Below are positions 25,425 through 34,374 of a stretch of 64,000 bases of DNA, one piece after another. Numbering within the stretch: position 1 is the stretch's first letter; the number at the start of each line of letters is the position of its first letter. The translations under genes and the position numbers were made by a program. The notes beneath the pieces were generated by a model. The model was not told the DNA's origin and made no database searches. It saw nothing but the letters and a program-made list of their open reading frames with translations. The stretch comes from JBDRMV01 sp043825615 (GTDB lineage Bacteria; CG03), in the NCBI GenBank assembly GCA_043825615.1, contig JBDRRS010000013.1, forward strand, positions 186,001 through 250,000, read 5' to 3'.

Positions 25425-27138
25425 CGGGTGTCTCCGGTTCGGTTTTAGCCGGCGGCTCTGTTTCTGTTTTAACGGGCGCCGGCCAAGCCAGAGCAAATCT
25501 CTCGACCATTTTCGTCACGCTCTGCCGCAGTTCGTCGGAACTGTCAACCGATATGTTGTCGGAGTAAACGATTTTCGAGGTCTCGACCTCAACGGCGTTC
25601 AGCGTTACCACATATTTGCTGAGAAGTTTTCCGCAGGAGCCGACGACCATTGTCTTTACGTTAAGGATTTTTCCGATTTGAACTGCGCAGTCGGATGATG
25701 AGCAGCCGGTGCCCTGAAACCCCTGCTCGGCGAGCAGTTTGTCCATATTGTTTTTTTCAACAACATTGAACCGTTCGGTTTTAACGACATCGCTTCTAAT
25801 AAAATCGGATATAAATGCCGCCTCCGACTGTGAAAGCGGAGCTCTTGACTCGAAATCCGTAATGGCGACATTGGTTCTTTCGCTTTCCGGAAGAGCCGTA
25901 ATTTTCGGCTCAGGTGCCGGCTCGGGCTCCGGTTCTTTTTCTTCTTCCGCCTTTTTCGGCCCGCCCCAACTGTATTTCATTGTTAGAGCGACCTTGTGTT
26001 TCCAGTCGGGGATGTCGCCCGCATAAATTCCGAGTTCGTCGGCCCAGCGGGCGTATTCAAGGTGAAACAGAAAGAGGTTAATATCAAAACCGTAAGTCGG
26101 GTAACCCTGGTTTATTCCCGCTCTCAACCGGAGAATGCTCAGCAGGTTAACTTCACATCCGGCGTGTATTTTCGGGAAAATCCTTGTTGACCACACAACA
26201 TTGTCTTTTGAATGAAGAATGTCATTGATATCGGCTGACAGCAGCAAAAGTTTAAAGGGTCTGTAACTGAACCCGGCGTTCATTTGCGGGTGGATCATCC
26301 CCGTGTAACCGGCCGCCTTCGGCGTTGTCGTGGAATATTCATTATCCCATTCGTCGGCATAGGTGATTTTTGTTCCGCCGAAGTCCTTCACCGCAAGCCC
26401 GACATTCATATTGTCCGTCAGTTTGTAGATTGACCCGATGTCCCAGCCGTAACCTTTTCCCTGCTGAATGACGGGATCATAGTCCTCCATTTCAAGAAAG
26501 GTCAGCCGCTTTTCGTCCATTCTGCCGCGCATCAGGACTTTTGGGGAAATACCGACAGCGAGGCGGTCATTCAGAAATCTCATTGCAAACGCAATGGGAA
26601 GGACGCCGTCAACCCTGACCTGCAAGTCAATCGTCGGGATGAGGATTCCCGAATTTATATCAGCAAGCACGGACGCATTTGTGAAAACACCGAAGCCGTA
26701 GGATAAACTTTTGTGGGGGCTTACCACGGAAAACTGCGGGAAATTAATTTCCGTAAAAATTCGGAGCTTGCTGATTTTATCAACGACTTCATTCATCAAT
26801 TGTTCCCATTTTGCATTATCGTCCGGATCTAAACTGTCTTTTAATTCATCCATTCTATCAATGTCGTCTTTGTTATCTTTATACCAGTCGTAACCGTCTT
26901 TCAGGTCATCGCCGATGGTAATACCTATCTGCATAAGAGTAAGGTGTGTTTTTTTTGCCGTCGCGACGCCCGCCGGATTATAAAAGAGAGTATTCGCATC
27001 ATCGCCCACCGCAGTGAAAGCGCCTCCCATCGCGAGAGGCCTCAGGTCACGTATCATAAACGGCTCCTCTGTTTTTGCGTATAATGACACGGCAAAGCAC
27101 AGACAGGAAAAAACCGCGATAATGTTTTTATATTTCAC
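25402..27138 (-). CDS. PorV-like beta-barrel fused to a CsgG-like domain
   Basis: 578 residues from GTG 27138, chosen because TTAAGGAG lies upstream and a signal peptide (NIIAVFSCLCFAVSLYA) follows; an in-frame ATG at 27186 would run into the upstream gene. Residues about 22-400 form a PorV/UPF0164-like barrel (RPLAMGGAFTAVGDDANTLFYNPAG). After a Pro/Glu linker, about 425-555 resemble a CsgG/LpoB-like domain (NVAITDFESRAPLSQSEAAF, ERFNVVEKNNMDKLLAEQ, ILNVKTMVVGSCGKL). It ends in a PVKTE-type repeat tail. CsgG relatives act at the outer membrane, so a secretion or envelope role is likely. It lies 10 bases after the lipoprotein gene. Confidence 0.78.
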   Translation of the reverse strand: MKYKNIIAVFSCLCFAVSLYAKTEEPFMIRDLRPLAMGGAFTAVGDDANTLFYNPAGVATAKKTHLTLMQIGITIGDDLKDGYDWYKDNKDDIDRMDELKDSLDPDDNAKWEQLMNEVVDKISKLRIFTEINFPQFSVVSPHKSLSYGFGVFTNASVLADINSGILIPTIDLQVRVDGVLPIAFAMRFLNDRLAVGISPKVLMRGRMDEKRLTFLEMEDYDPVIQQGKGYGWDIGSIYKLTDNMNVGLAVKDFGGTKITYADEWDNEYSTTTPKAAGYTGMIHPQMNAGFSYRPFKLLLLSADINDILHSKDNVVWSTRIFPKIHAGCEVNLLSILRLRAGINQGYPTYGFDINLFLFHLEYARWADELGIYAGDIPDWKHKVALTMKYSWGGPKKAEEEKEPEPEPAPEPKITALPESERTNVAITDFESRAPLSQSEAAFISDFIRSDVVKTERFNVVEKNNMDKLLAEQGFQGTGCSSSDCAVQIGKILNVKTMVVGSCGKLLSKYVVTLNAVEVETSKIVYSDNISVDSSDELRQSVTKMVERFALAWPAPVKTETEPPAKTEPETPVKTGPKP

Positions 27139-27148
27139 AATTTTCTCC

Positions 27149-28027
27149 TTAACTGCTTGTGCTGAGCTTGACCAGGAAGTCATCATTAAGGGTCAACTTC
27201 ATATCTTCAATGGATTTTTTCAGGTCTGTAATTGTAGAGGTTTTGCCCCCCGTTTCAACTATACCTGCTTTTTCATTCGCAACTATGAGATGGTTCACGG
27301 CGCTTTCCATTTGTTCCACGCTGGCCGTAACTTTCTCGGCAATGGTGTTGCCATTATTATCTTTCATTATTTTCAACGCATCTAAAACAGCGCTATTTGC
27401 AGGATCATTTAAGTCACTTATTGTATAAGTGGAACCTTCTACTTGTATTTTAATGTTATAGTCCTCGTCAATTTGGATTACGTCGCTGGTATCGTTTATA
27501 ATCGTATAATTATTATTGAAGTCAACGAGACTTATTGCAGCGTCCAGAACCTCAAGGATTCCGAGGTTGAGGTTCACATCAACGTCATCCGTGGGAATGG
27601 CGCCGTCGCTGTTGCCGCACGCAATTTTCTTTAGATTTGTTACCGCATCATTAATGGCTGATGCCACGTTGTTTAAGTCCATGCTTTCAAATGACTTTAA
27701 AAGAGAGTCGGCATCTTCGCCTCCTGCGCTTCCTCCGATGACGGAAGTTATTATCCCGCCCAGGTCAAAACCCGCTTGCTTTAAACCCGCCTGGGCGGAA
27801 ATGTAAAGCGCTTCGGAGTTACCTGGTTCTTTCGCCAGAATTTTGTCGGCGATTTCCTTTGCCTTTGCGGGGTTATTCTCTTCCAGAGCGGCATTCGCGT
27901 CGTTCAGCAGGACCGCGGTGCTTGACGAAGAGCCCGCCTTGTGAAATTTTCCGAAAATGTTTTTGTTATCGCAGGATGCGAGAATAAAAACGGCGAGGAC
28001 TGATAATGGTATAATAATTTTTTTCAT
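27149..28027 (-). CDS. Lipoprotein with TPR-like segment
   Basis: 292 residues with a type II signal peptide and lipobox ASC (Cys19). A TPR-like helical pair follows (LLNDANAALEENNPAKAKEIADKIL... GNSEALYISAQAGL), then mainly helical sequence without a family I can name. Consensus promoter and a strong AAGGAGG ribosome binding site suggest high expression. It is co-directional with, and 10 bases before, the PorV/CsgG-like gene, so the two products may work together at the outer membrane. Confidence 0.7.
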   Translation of the reverse strand: MKKIIIPLSVLAVFILASCDNKNIFGKFHKAGSSSSTAVLLNDANAALEENNPAKAKEIADKILAKEPGNSEALYISAQAGLKQAGFDLGGIITSVIGGSAGGEDADSLLKSFESMDLNNVASAINDAVTNLKKIACGNSDGAIPTDDVDVNLNLGILEVLDAAISLVDFNNNYTIINDTSDVIQIDEDYNIKIQVEGSTYTISDLNDPANSAVLDALKIMKDNNGNTIAEKVTASVEQMESAVNHLIVANEKAGIVETGGKTSTITDLKKSIEDMKLTLNDDFLVKLSTSS

Positions 28028-28050
28028 AGCGCCTCCTTACTTACACTTTT

Positions 28051-28079
28051 ATTATATCTCAAACCGGCAGAATTGTCAA
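28051..28079 (-). promoter_or_regulatory. Perfect consensus promoter of the lipoprotein operon
   Basis: Minus-strand TTGACA (28079-28074), 17-base spacer, TATAAT (28056-28051); TAAGGAGG at 28039-28032 and ATG at 28027 follow. Confidence 0.9.
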
Positions 28080-28158
28080 CGTAATAGATGTCACAATATC
28101 TTCGGCGAATGAAATTTTCTTCTCGTCTGTAAATAAAGGCGTGCGAAACGAAAGTAAT

Positions 28159-28283
28159 GTCATTGCGAGTCCCATAGGGACGTGGCAATCCGCGAAGCGT
28201 TGCGAGGGCGTAGCCCGTGGCAATCTCGCTAATGAGATTGCGGAGTTTATCCTGAGTGAATACGAAGGACCGCTCGCAACGAC
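28159..28283. repeat. Palindromic dispersed element (GTCATTGCGAG family), copy 2
   Basis: Starts GTCATTGCGAG and ends CTCGCAACGAC, with an internal GCAATCTC/GAGATTGC inverted repeat (28220-28227, 28234-28241). It is a diverged copy of the element at 5486-5622 and occupies the gap between the lipoprotein promoter and truA. No gene is seen in 28080-28323. Confidence 0.7.
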
Positions 28284-28323
28284 TTCGTCGGCTTTCGCTT
28301 TACACTCCAAATATATCCTCATA

Positions 28324-29085
28324 TCATTTACCGCTTCTATTATATTTCACCTTCCATAAATACAGTCCGTTTGGCGGCGCGGGGGAAATGTGCGGCGTTT
28401 TACCGAGGGCTATTTTTTTAAAATTGATGGGGTCTATTTTTCCGGAGCCGGCGTTAATGATGAAGGAAGCAAATGTCCTTACCATTTTATAAAGAAAGTG
28501 GGAGCCTTCTATTTCAAGAAAGAAAAGATTTTTTCCCCGTGAAAGGCAACACCGTTTTACGTCACAGATTGTGTTTCTCCTGCTTGAGCAGGAGGAAAGA
28601 TGCCTGAAGTCCTTTTTCCCCGCAATGAATTTCGCCGCCGTATTCATTAGTTCCCGGTTCAGGTTGAACGGGACGTACAGGCAGTAGTCGTTTTCATAGG
28701 GGAAAAAATCTCCCGTCCGGAAATAATACCTGTAAACTTTTGATTCGCAGTCGTATCTCGGATTGAAATTATTTTTTCCCGTAATTTTGTTTACCCTGAT
28801 GTATTTCGGCAGTTTTGAGTTCAGGGCTTTTTTCAATGAGGAAGCCGGAATATCCGTGGAAGATTCAAAGGCGCAGACATTCTCCCTTGCGTGAACGCCC
28901 CTGTCCGTGCGTGAGGCAAAAACAAGTTTTGTTTCTTTTTTCAGTATTTTTTCAGCGGCTTTTTTCAGGGAACCCGCAACGGTCGGTTTGTCTTTCTGTA
29001 TCTGGCTTCCGTAAAACTTTGACCCGTCATAAGAGACGGAGAGTTTGAACGTTTTGTTCGCCCCGGTAGAGGCGGTCCGGTTCAT
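28324..29085 (-). CDS. truA: tRNA pseudouridine(38-40) synthase
   Basis: 253-residue TruA: catalytic D61 in ASRTDRGVHA, the N-terminal LSVSYDGSKFYGSQIQ motif and C-terminal FLEIEGSHFLYKMVRTF. It isomerises uridines 38-40 of the anticodon arm. It is the last gene of a minus-strand operon and overlaps the upstream membrane gene by 4 bases. Confidence 0.93.
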   Translation of the reverse strand: MNRTASTGANKTFKLSVSYDGSKFYGSQIQKDKPTVAGSLKKAAEKILKKETKLVFASRTDRGVHARENVCAFESSTDIPASSLKKALNSKLPKYIRVNKITGKNNFNPRYDCESKVYRYYFRTGDFFPYENDYCLYVPFNLNRELMNTAAKFIAGKKDFRHLSSCSSRRNTICDVKRCCLSRGKNLFFLEIEGSHFLYKMVRTFASFIINAGSGKIDPINFKKIALGKTPHISPAPPNGLYLWKVKYNRSGK

Positions 29086-29603
29086 TTTTTTAGCAGCCCG
29101 CAGGCCATCGCATCCAGCCCTCGCAGGAAGTCAAAAATGGCGTCCGCAATTTCCCTGAAGGTGAATTTTTTAACTCTTTTTATTTTTTCCGGAAACTCCT
29201 TAAGCGCTTCCGGAAGAATTCTAAAAAGACGCGAAAAAATAAAAATGATTTTTTCCGCCCTTTTCCTTCCGATAAAAAATGAAATAATTTCCGTGTAGAT
29301 TTTCAGATTTGAAATCCTGAATTTTTCCTGATTCAGGGCAAAAAAAATGAACGTCAAAAGCAGAACACGCGAAAAATAGAGGGTATTTTTTGCGAGGTTC
29401 GCGGGATTAAGAGCGGAGAGCAACCCGTAAAAAAGCAGGACGGGAATAAGGAAAACCGGTTTAACGCAGATTTTCGATTTTTCTGTTAGGGTAATTGCAA
29501 GAACGGCTAAAAATATGCCGGCCATTGTCCTGCCTCCGGCAAAGAGGGTAAGTAAAATGAGAATAAAAGCGGCTCCTGCTCTGATTTTTGGATAGACCCG
29601 CAC
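29082..29603 (-). CDS. Integral membrane protein, possibly EcfT/CbiQ-like
   Basis: 173 residues from GTG 29603, just after the asd stop; a longer frame from 29687 lies inside asd and is rejected. Four to five hydrophobic segments (AAFILILLTLFAGGRTMAGIFLAVLAITL, VFLIPVLLFYGLLSAL, LYFSRVLLLTFIFFAL) precede a basic amphipathic C-terminal half (RKRAEKIIFIFSRLFRILPEALKEFPEKIKR). This pattern recalls the T-component of ECF transporters, but no ATPase or S-component is nearby and the diagnostic Ala-Arg-Gly motifs are not obvious. Function unknown. Confidence 0.55.
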   Translation of the reverse strand: MRVYPKIRAGAAFILILLTLFAGGRTMAGIFLAVLAITLTEKSKICVKPVFLIPVLLFYGLLSALNPANLAKNTLYFSRVLLLTFIFFALNQEKFRISNLKIYTEIISFFIGRKRAEKIIFIFSRLFRILPEALKEFPEKIKRVKKFTFREIADAIFDFLRGLDAMACGLLKK

Positions 29604-29605
29604 CG

Positions 29606-30637
29606 CTATATAATTTTGATGAGTTCTTTTGCTATCTGAACCGCGTTCAGAGCGGCCCCTTTCAGGAGATTGTCGGAGACAACCCACAGCCAGTAACAGT
29701 TTTTGCGGGAAACGTCGCGCCTGATTCTCCCGACAAACGTTTCAAACTTTCCCGCCGCATCAAGCGGCATCGGATATTTCAGATTTGGAATATCGTCAAC
29801 GACGGAAATGTTTGCTTCTTTTGCGAGAACTTCCCTTATTAATTCAACCGGCAGTTCTTTTTCGAGTTCTATGTTGACTGCCTCGGAATGGCCCCTGAAA
29901 ACGGGCACCCGCACGCAGGTTGCCGTAACCGAAATTTCGTCTCCCAGAATTTTTTTCGTTTCGTTAACCATTTTGATTTCTTCCTTCGTATAATCGCCTT
30001 CAAGAAAGACATCTATCTGGGGTATGCAGTTAAAAGCGATTTGATTGGGAAAAGCGGAGAAGTTCTTTCGCGGGAGTTCTATTTCCGCGAAGTTGCCGTC
30101 AACGATTTTTTTTGTCTGGTCCTTCAATTCGTTTATCGCTTTTTGACCGGCTCCGGAGACCGCCTGAAATGTTGTAACGACCACACGAATTATTTTTGAA
30201 ATTCTGTGGACCGGCGCAAGAGCGTGCACCATCTGAATCGTAGAGCAGTTCGGATTGGCAATGATGTAAGAGCCCTTTTTTAAGGAGTGCGGATTTATTT
30301 CGGGCACGACGAGAGGGACGTCCTTGTCCATTCTCCATGCGGAGGAGTTGTCGATTACGTAGGTCTTCTTCGCCTTAAACAGAGGGGCGTATTCTTTTGA
30401 GACGCCGCCGCCGGCGGACATCAGAACGATGTCAACCCTGTTTTTTTCAATCCAGTTTTTTGAAAGTTCCGCAACTTCAATTTCCCCGTCCCCGAATTTA
30501 AGTTTTTTCCCTGCCGACCTGGACGAGGCGAGGAGGAACAGTTCCCCGACCGGAAAATTAAGTTCTTTCAGCATCCGCATCATTTCCCGCCCGACGGCAC
30601 CGGTGGCTCCCGCCACGGCAACAGAATAATTTTTCAT
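29606..30637 (-). CDS. asd: Aspartate-semialdehyde dehydrogenase
   Basis: 343 residues. NADPH site GATGAVGREMMRML, catalytic C131 in NPNCSTIQ and a later His region (RVPVFRGHSEAV). It reduces aspartyl phosphate to the semialdehyde for lysine, DAP, threonine and methionine synthesis. It overlaps yjbQ by 4 bases. DAP links it to cell-wall synthesis, as does the murG neighbour. Confidence 0.95.
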   Translation of the reverse strand: MKNYSVAVAGATGAVGREMMRMLKELNFPVGELFLLASSRSAGKKLKFGDGEIEVAELSKNWIEKNRVDIVLMSAGGGVSKEYAPLFKAKKTYVIDNSSAWRMDKDVPLVVPEINPHSLKKGSYIIANPNCSTIQMVHALAPVHRISKIIRVVVTTFQAVSGAGQKAINELKDQTKKIVDGNFAEIELPRKNFSAFPNQIAFNCIPQIDVFLEGDYTKEEIKMVNETKKILGDEISVTATCVRVPVFRGHSEAVNIELEKELPVELIREVLAKEANISVVDDIPNLKYPMPLDAAGKFETFVGRIRRDVSRKNCYWLWVVSDNLLKGAALNAVQIAKELIKII

Positions 30638-31035
30638 TTGTTCTCCCGTATTTTTATAAAAACTTTTCTCTTCCGCGGACCGTCAAATTCGCAGAAAAAA
30701 ATCCCCTGCCACGTTCCGAGGGCAGGTCTGCCTTTTGAAATGATAACCGAAACGCTTTCGCCGATTAAGGACGCTTTTATGTGGGCGGCGGCGTTACCTT
30801 CGGAGTGGTCGTAATCGTCATTCCACGGAACGATTTTATCCAGTCCCTTTATTATATCGCTTTTTACGGAAGGGTCGGCGTTTTCGTTTATCGTGACTCC
30901 CGCGGTCGTGTGGGGAACGTAAACGAGAGCAATCCCTTCCTTTATCCCCGAAGAGGAAACCGCTTTTGCGACTTCACCCGTTATTTCAACGAATTCCGCT
31001 CTCCTGCCGCTCGTAACGCTTATTTCTTTAATCAC
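30634..31035 (-). CDS. yjbQ: YjbQ/UPF0047 family protein
   Basis: 133-residue single-domain protein with the invariant YVPHTTAGVTINENADPSV, WNDDYDHSEGNAAAHIKASLIG and LGTWQGIFFCEFDGPRKRKV. Members were reported to have weak thiamine-phosphate synthase activity; the true role is unsettled. It is located between murG (8-base overlap) and asd (4-base overlap). Confidence 0.92.
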   Translation of the reverse strand: MIKEISVTSGRRAEFVEITGEVAKAVSSSGIKEGIALVYVPHTTAGVTINENADPSVKSDIIKGLDKIVPWNDDYDHSEGNAAAHIKASLIGESVSVIISKGRPALGTWQGIFFCEFDGPRKRKVFIKIRENK

Positions 31036-32044
31036 GGTTTACCTCCGCCGCCAGTGCCGTCCCGTCGTCCGCAATATCAATTTTAGCAAGATTCTCCTTC
31101 ATTTTCCAGAAGTCATTGAAAATGATTTTATTTATTAACAGGGGCAATTCACGGATTGTCCCCGCATTATTTTGTTCAACCGCAATAGCGGCTCTTTTTG
31201 AAGAAAAAAATAAAGCGTTGAATTCCTGATGGCTACCCGCCTGCGGATACGGAATCAGGAGAGACGGAATTTTATAATGGGAAAGTTCTGCGAGCGTTCC
31301 CGACCCCGCCCGTGAAACCGCCGTCCCCGCGACGCCGTAAAACAGGGGCATTGCGTTCGTAAAAGGAAGAACGAGGTGATTCCCTTTGTGCGCCGAATAT
31401 TTTTTCAAAACGGAATCAAAATCCCTGTTTCCCGTTATGTGGATTATCTGCGCGAAATCCAGAAACTCAAGGACTTCGCAAACGGCCTTGTTGATAAAAT
31501 GACTTCCCTGACTTCCGCCGAGAATAAGAAGAACCGGTTTCCTGAAGTCAAATTTTAAATCTGCGAGAGTTTTTTCTTTTTCCGCCGCCTTCGCGGAAAC
31601 CGGCATTTTCACGGGGATGGTTTTCCTCCCTATGAATTTTTGCGTCTGCGGAAAAACGGTGAAAATTCTGTCCGCAAAGTCCTTGAGAAGCCGCGTCCCT
31701 TTCCCCGGAACCAAATTCGGCTCAAAAAAGAAAATCCCGGAGCGCGTCAGAACAGAACACACAACCCCGATTAAATTCAGGTAGGAGCCGAAGCAGATGA
31801 TTTTACGGGGTTTGAGTTTTAAAGTGAAAATAATAAATTTCAGCAGTTCTGAAACCGCGGAGAATTTGAATCTTTTTAAGGACAGCGGCGGCAGAAAAAT
31901 TGTGTCGGGGGTGTTTTTTAGAATGGTCAGCGATACGGGATTTTTTATTGCGACGATATATGACTTCGGCAGATGTTTCCGCAGGACTTTTGCGGGTAGA
32001 ATGTGACCGCCGGAGGCGCCGGTAAAGAAAATAATAGAATGCAT
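31028..32044 (-). CDS. murG: UDP-GlcNAc transferase MurG (lipid II synthesis)
   Basis: 338-residue GT28 enzyme that transfers GlcNAc to lipid I at the inner face of the membrane. The GASGGHILPA loop, LGGSQGSHFINKAV, SRAGSGTLAELSHYKIPSLLIPYPQAGSHQEFNA donor-site segment and ITGNRDFD are visible. It is a little short for the family. It stands outside the mraZ cluster, in an operon with pili, pta and asd. Confidence 0.88.
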   Translation of the reverse strand: MHSIIFFTGASGGHILPAKVLRKHLPKSYIVAIKNPVSLTILKNTPDTIFLPPLSLKRFKFSAVSELLKFIIFTLKLKPRKIICFGSYLNLIGVVCSVLTRSGIFFFEPNLVPGKGTRLLKDFADRIFTVFPQTQKFIGRKTIPVKMPVSAKAAEKEKTLADLKFDFRKPVLLILGGSQGSHFINKAVCEVLEFLDFAQIIHITGNRDFDSVLKKYSAHKGNHLVLPFTNAMPLFYGVAGTAVSRAGSGTLAELSHYKIPSLLIPYPQAGSHQEFNALFFSSKRAAIAVEQNNAGTIRELPLLINKIIFNDFWKMKENLAKIDIADDGTALAAEVNRD

Positions 32045-32089
32045 ATGGTTAGCGGTAATCAGAACCGTCCTCCTGAAAACAGTTGAGAA

Positions 32090-33307
32090 TTAGTCCGTGA
32101 CACTGCCCATTGAGAATATCGGCAGATACATTGCAATGACAATGCCTCCAACGACCACGCCGAGAAATACCATTATGAGCGGCTCAATCAGCGAAGTCAT
32201 GCCTTTCACGGCCGCATCCACTTCGACGTCGTAGAAATCCGCAATTTTGGTAAGCATCGTATCAAGGTTTCCCGTTTCTTCGCCGACCTTTATCATCTGA
32301 TTGACCATCGGAGGGAAAATGCCCGAAGCGGCGATCGGTTCGGCAATTTTCTCTCCTTCGCGGATTGCCTCTCTTGCGGTCATCACGGCCTGTTCTACAG
32401 CCCAGTTCCCCGCTGTTTTCGCAACCGTTTCCATCGCCGAAAGAATAGGAACGCCGCTCGCCACCAGTGTGCCGAATGTTCTCGTAAACTTTGCCGTTGC
32501 GGTTTTTACGAGGACAGGACCCAAAACAGGCATTTTCAGCATTCTGGGTTCAAGGAATTTTTTGCCGTAGTCGGATTTATAAAATTTTATGCCGCCTACC
32601 GCGGCCACGACTATGCCGCCGATGACCAATAAAATTTTTTCTCTCAGGAAGTCACTCAGGTTTATCAGTATCTGGGTAGGAAGAGGGAGTTCCCTCCCGA
32701 AGGAGGAGAAGACATCCTTGAAAGCGGGTATCACAAAAATGAGCATAAACAGAGTTACGCCAAAGCATATAACAATAATTGCGGCAGGATATATCATTGC
32801 GCCTTTTACTTTCCCCTTCAGTTCTTCGGCCGCCTCAAGGTATGTGGAAAGCCGTTCAAGTATGACGTCAAGAATGCCTCCGAGCTCCCCCGCTTTTGTC
32901 ATATTTACATAAAGTGTGTCAAAACAGTCGGGAAATTTTGCGAGGGCATCGGCGATTGCCGTTCCGCCTTCTATGTCTTCGCGAATACTTTTGACGACAG
33001 ACCCGAAGTAAGGGTTTTCAACCTGCTCTTCAATGATTGATATTGCCTGAACAATCGGCACCCCGGCGTTAATCATAACGGAAAGCTGCCGCGAAAAAAT
33101 TACAATGTCCTTCGCCGTGGCTTTCGGCTTTAACGGGTTTATTGAATTAAGCATTTCCAATAAAGCGTTTTTTTGCTGGGCGGTAATTTCAAGAATAATG
33201 TATTTCTGTGCTCTTAATTTTTCAACGGCGGCTCTCTGGTCGGTCGCTTCAAGGGACCCCGCAACCGTGCCGCCTTTCGGCGTTCTGACTTTATATGCGA
33301 ATGTCAT
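32090..33307 (-). CDS. pilC: Type IV pilus inner-membrane platform protein PilC (GspF family)
   Basis: 405 residues with two homologous T2SF domains, each ending in membrane helices (KGAMIYPAAIIVICFGVTLFMLIFVIPAF; a final LIEPLIMVFLGVVVGGIVIAMYLPIF). The motifs FSRQLSVMINAGVPIVQAI and FTRTFGTLVASGVPILSAME are the paired repeats. It organises pilus assembly and connects to PilT, encoded 2 bases upstream. No pilB or pilin gene is within the window. Confidence 0.94.
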   Translation of the reverse strand: MTFAYKVRTPKGGTVAGSLEATDQRAAVEKLRAQKYIILEITAQQKNALLEMLNSINPLKPKATAKDIVIFSRQLSVMINAGVPIVQAISIIEEQVENPYFGSVVKSIREDIEGGTAIADALAKFPDCFDTLYVNMTKAGELGGILDVILERLSTYLEAAEELKGKVKGAMIYPAAIIVICFGVTLFMLIFVIPAFKDVFSSFGRELPLPTQILINLSDFLREKILLVIGGIVVAAVGGIKFYKSDYGKKFLEPRMLKMPVLGPVLVKTATAKFTRTFGTLVASGVPILSAMETVAKTAGNWAVEQAVMTAREAIREGEKIAEPIAASGIFPPMVNQMIKVGEETGNLDTMLTKIADFYDVEVDAAVKGMTSLIEPLIMVFLGVVVGGIVIAMYLPIFSMGSVTD

Positions 33308-33309
33308 CT

Positions 33310-34374
33310 TTACATCATGCCTTTTTCAATCGATCTTTTTAATTCCTTGACATCGTTTGATGAGGCGTAAGCCTGGTCTTTTGTGATATTCCGCTTTTTA
33401 TAAAGATTGTACAGCGCCTGATTTTTTGTCTGCATTCCGTATTTCCCGCCTGACTGTATCGCCGAGGCAATCTGTTCTGTTTTTTGTTCGCGGATCATGT
33501 TTCTTATAGCGGGCGTAATCAGGAGCGCTTCGCAGGCGAGACATCTCCCGCCCTCCTGTTTTTTAAAAAGTTCCTGACTGAACACTGCCTGCAGAACAAA
33601 GGAAAGCTGACTTCTTATCTGGGGCTGCTGGTGCGGGGGAAAAACGTCAATAATTCTGTTGATTGACTGAACGGCATCCGGCGTGTGCAGGGTGGCAAAG
33701 ACAAGATGTCCGGTTTCGGAAACCGTCAGAGCCGCCTCTATTGTTTCAAGGTCCCTCATTTCGCCTATGAGGATTATGTCGGGGTCCTGGCGCATAACGT
33801 GCTTCAGAGCCGCTCCGAATGTCTCCGTGTCGGCGCCTGTTTCTCTCTGCGACACAACACATTTTTTGTGGGTATGTACGTATTCAATGGGGTCCTCAAT
33901 CGTTACGATGTGGGAAGTCCTGTGCTCGTTCAGGTAATTTATTATTGCGGCGAGGGTCGTTGATTTTCCGCATCCCGTCGGTCCTGTGATGAGGATAAGG
34001 CCCATCCGCATTTTTATAATAGACCATATCAGCGACGGCAGTCCGAGTTCCTCAAAAGACATAAAGTCGTACGGGATGGCTCTCAGCGCCGCGCAGACCG
34101 CGCCGCGCTGCCTGTAAACGTTCATCCTTATTCTTCCGATTCCCTTTATGCCGAAGCCGAGGTCGAGTTCATTCGTCGCTTCAAATTTTGCCTTCTGTTT
34201 TTCCGTAAGGATGCTGTATATGAGTGACTGTGTCTGCTGTGGGTCGAGAGGTCCGTAATCAAGGGCGCGGATTTCGCCCTCGAACCGTATGGACGGCGGG
34301 CAGCCGTCGATAATGTGCAGGTCGGATGCCCCCTTTTCCATCATTTCCTCGAGCAGTTTATTAATTTCTATCAT
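33310..34374 (-). CDS. pilT: Twitching motility retraction ATPase PilT
   Basis: 354-residue hexameric ATPase powering pilus retraction. Walker A GPTGCGKSTTLAAI, Asp-box and Walker B (DPDIILIGEMRDLETIEAAL), TGHLVFATLHT, and the PilT-type AIRNMIREQKTEQI are present. The start overlaps the pta stop by 4 bases (ATGA), with GGAGGAAC as ribosome binding site just downstream of a dispersed repeat. Confidence 0.96.
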   Translation of the reverse strand: MIEINKLLEEMMEKGASDLHIIDGCPPSIRFEGEIRALDYGPLDPQQTQSLIYSILTEKQKAKFEATNELDLGFGIKGIGRIRMNVYRQRGAVCAALRAIPYDFMSFEELGLPSLIWSIIKMRMGLILITGPTGCGKSTTLAAIINYLNEHRTSHIVTIEDPIEYVHTHKKCVVSQRETGADTETFGAALKHVMRQDPDIILIGEMRDLETIEAALTVSETGHLVFATLHTPDAVQSINRIIDVFPPHQQPQIRSQLSFVLQAVFSQELFKKQEGGRCLACEALLITPAIRNMIREQKTEQIASAIQSGGKYGMQTKNQALYNLYKKRNITKDQAYASSNDVKELKRSIEKGMM

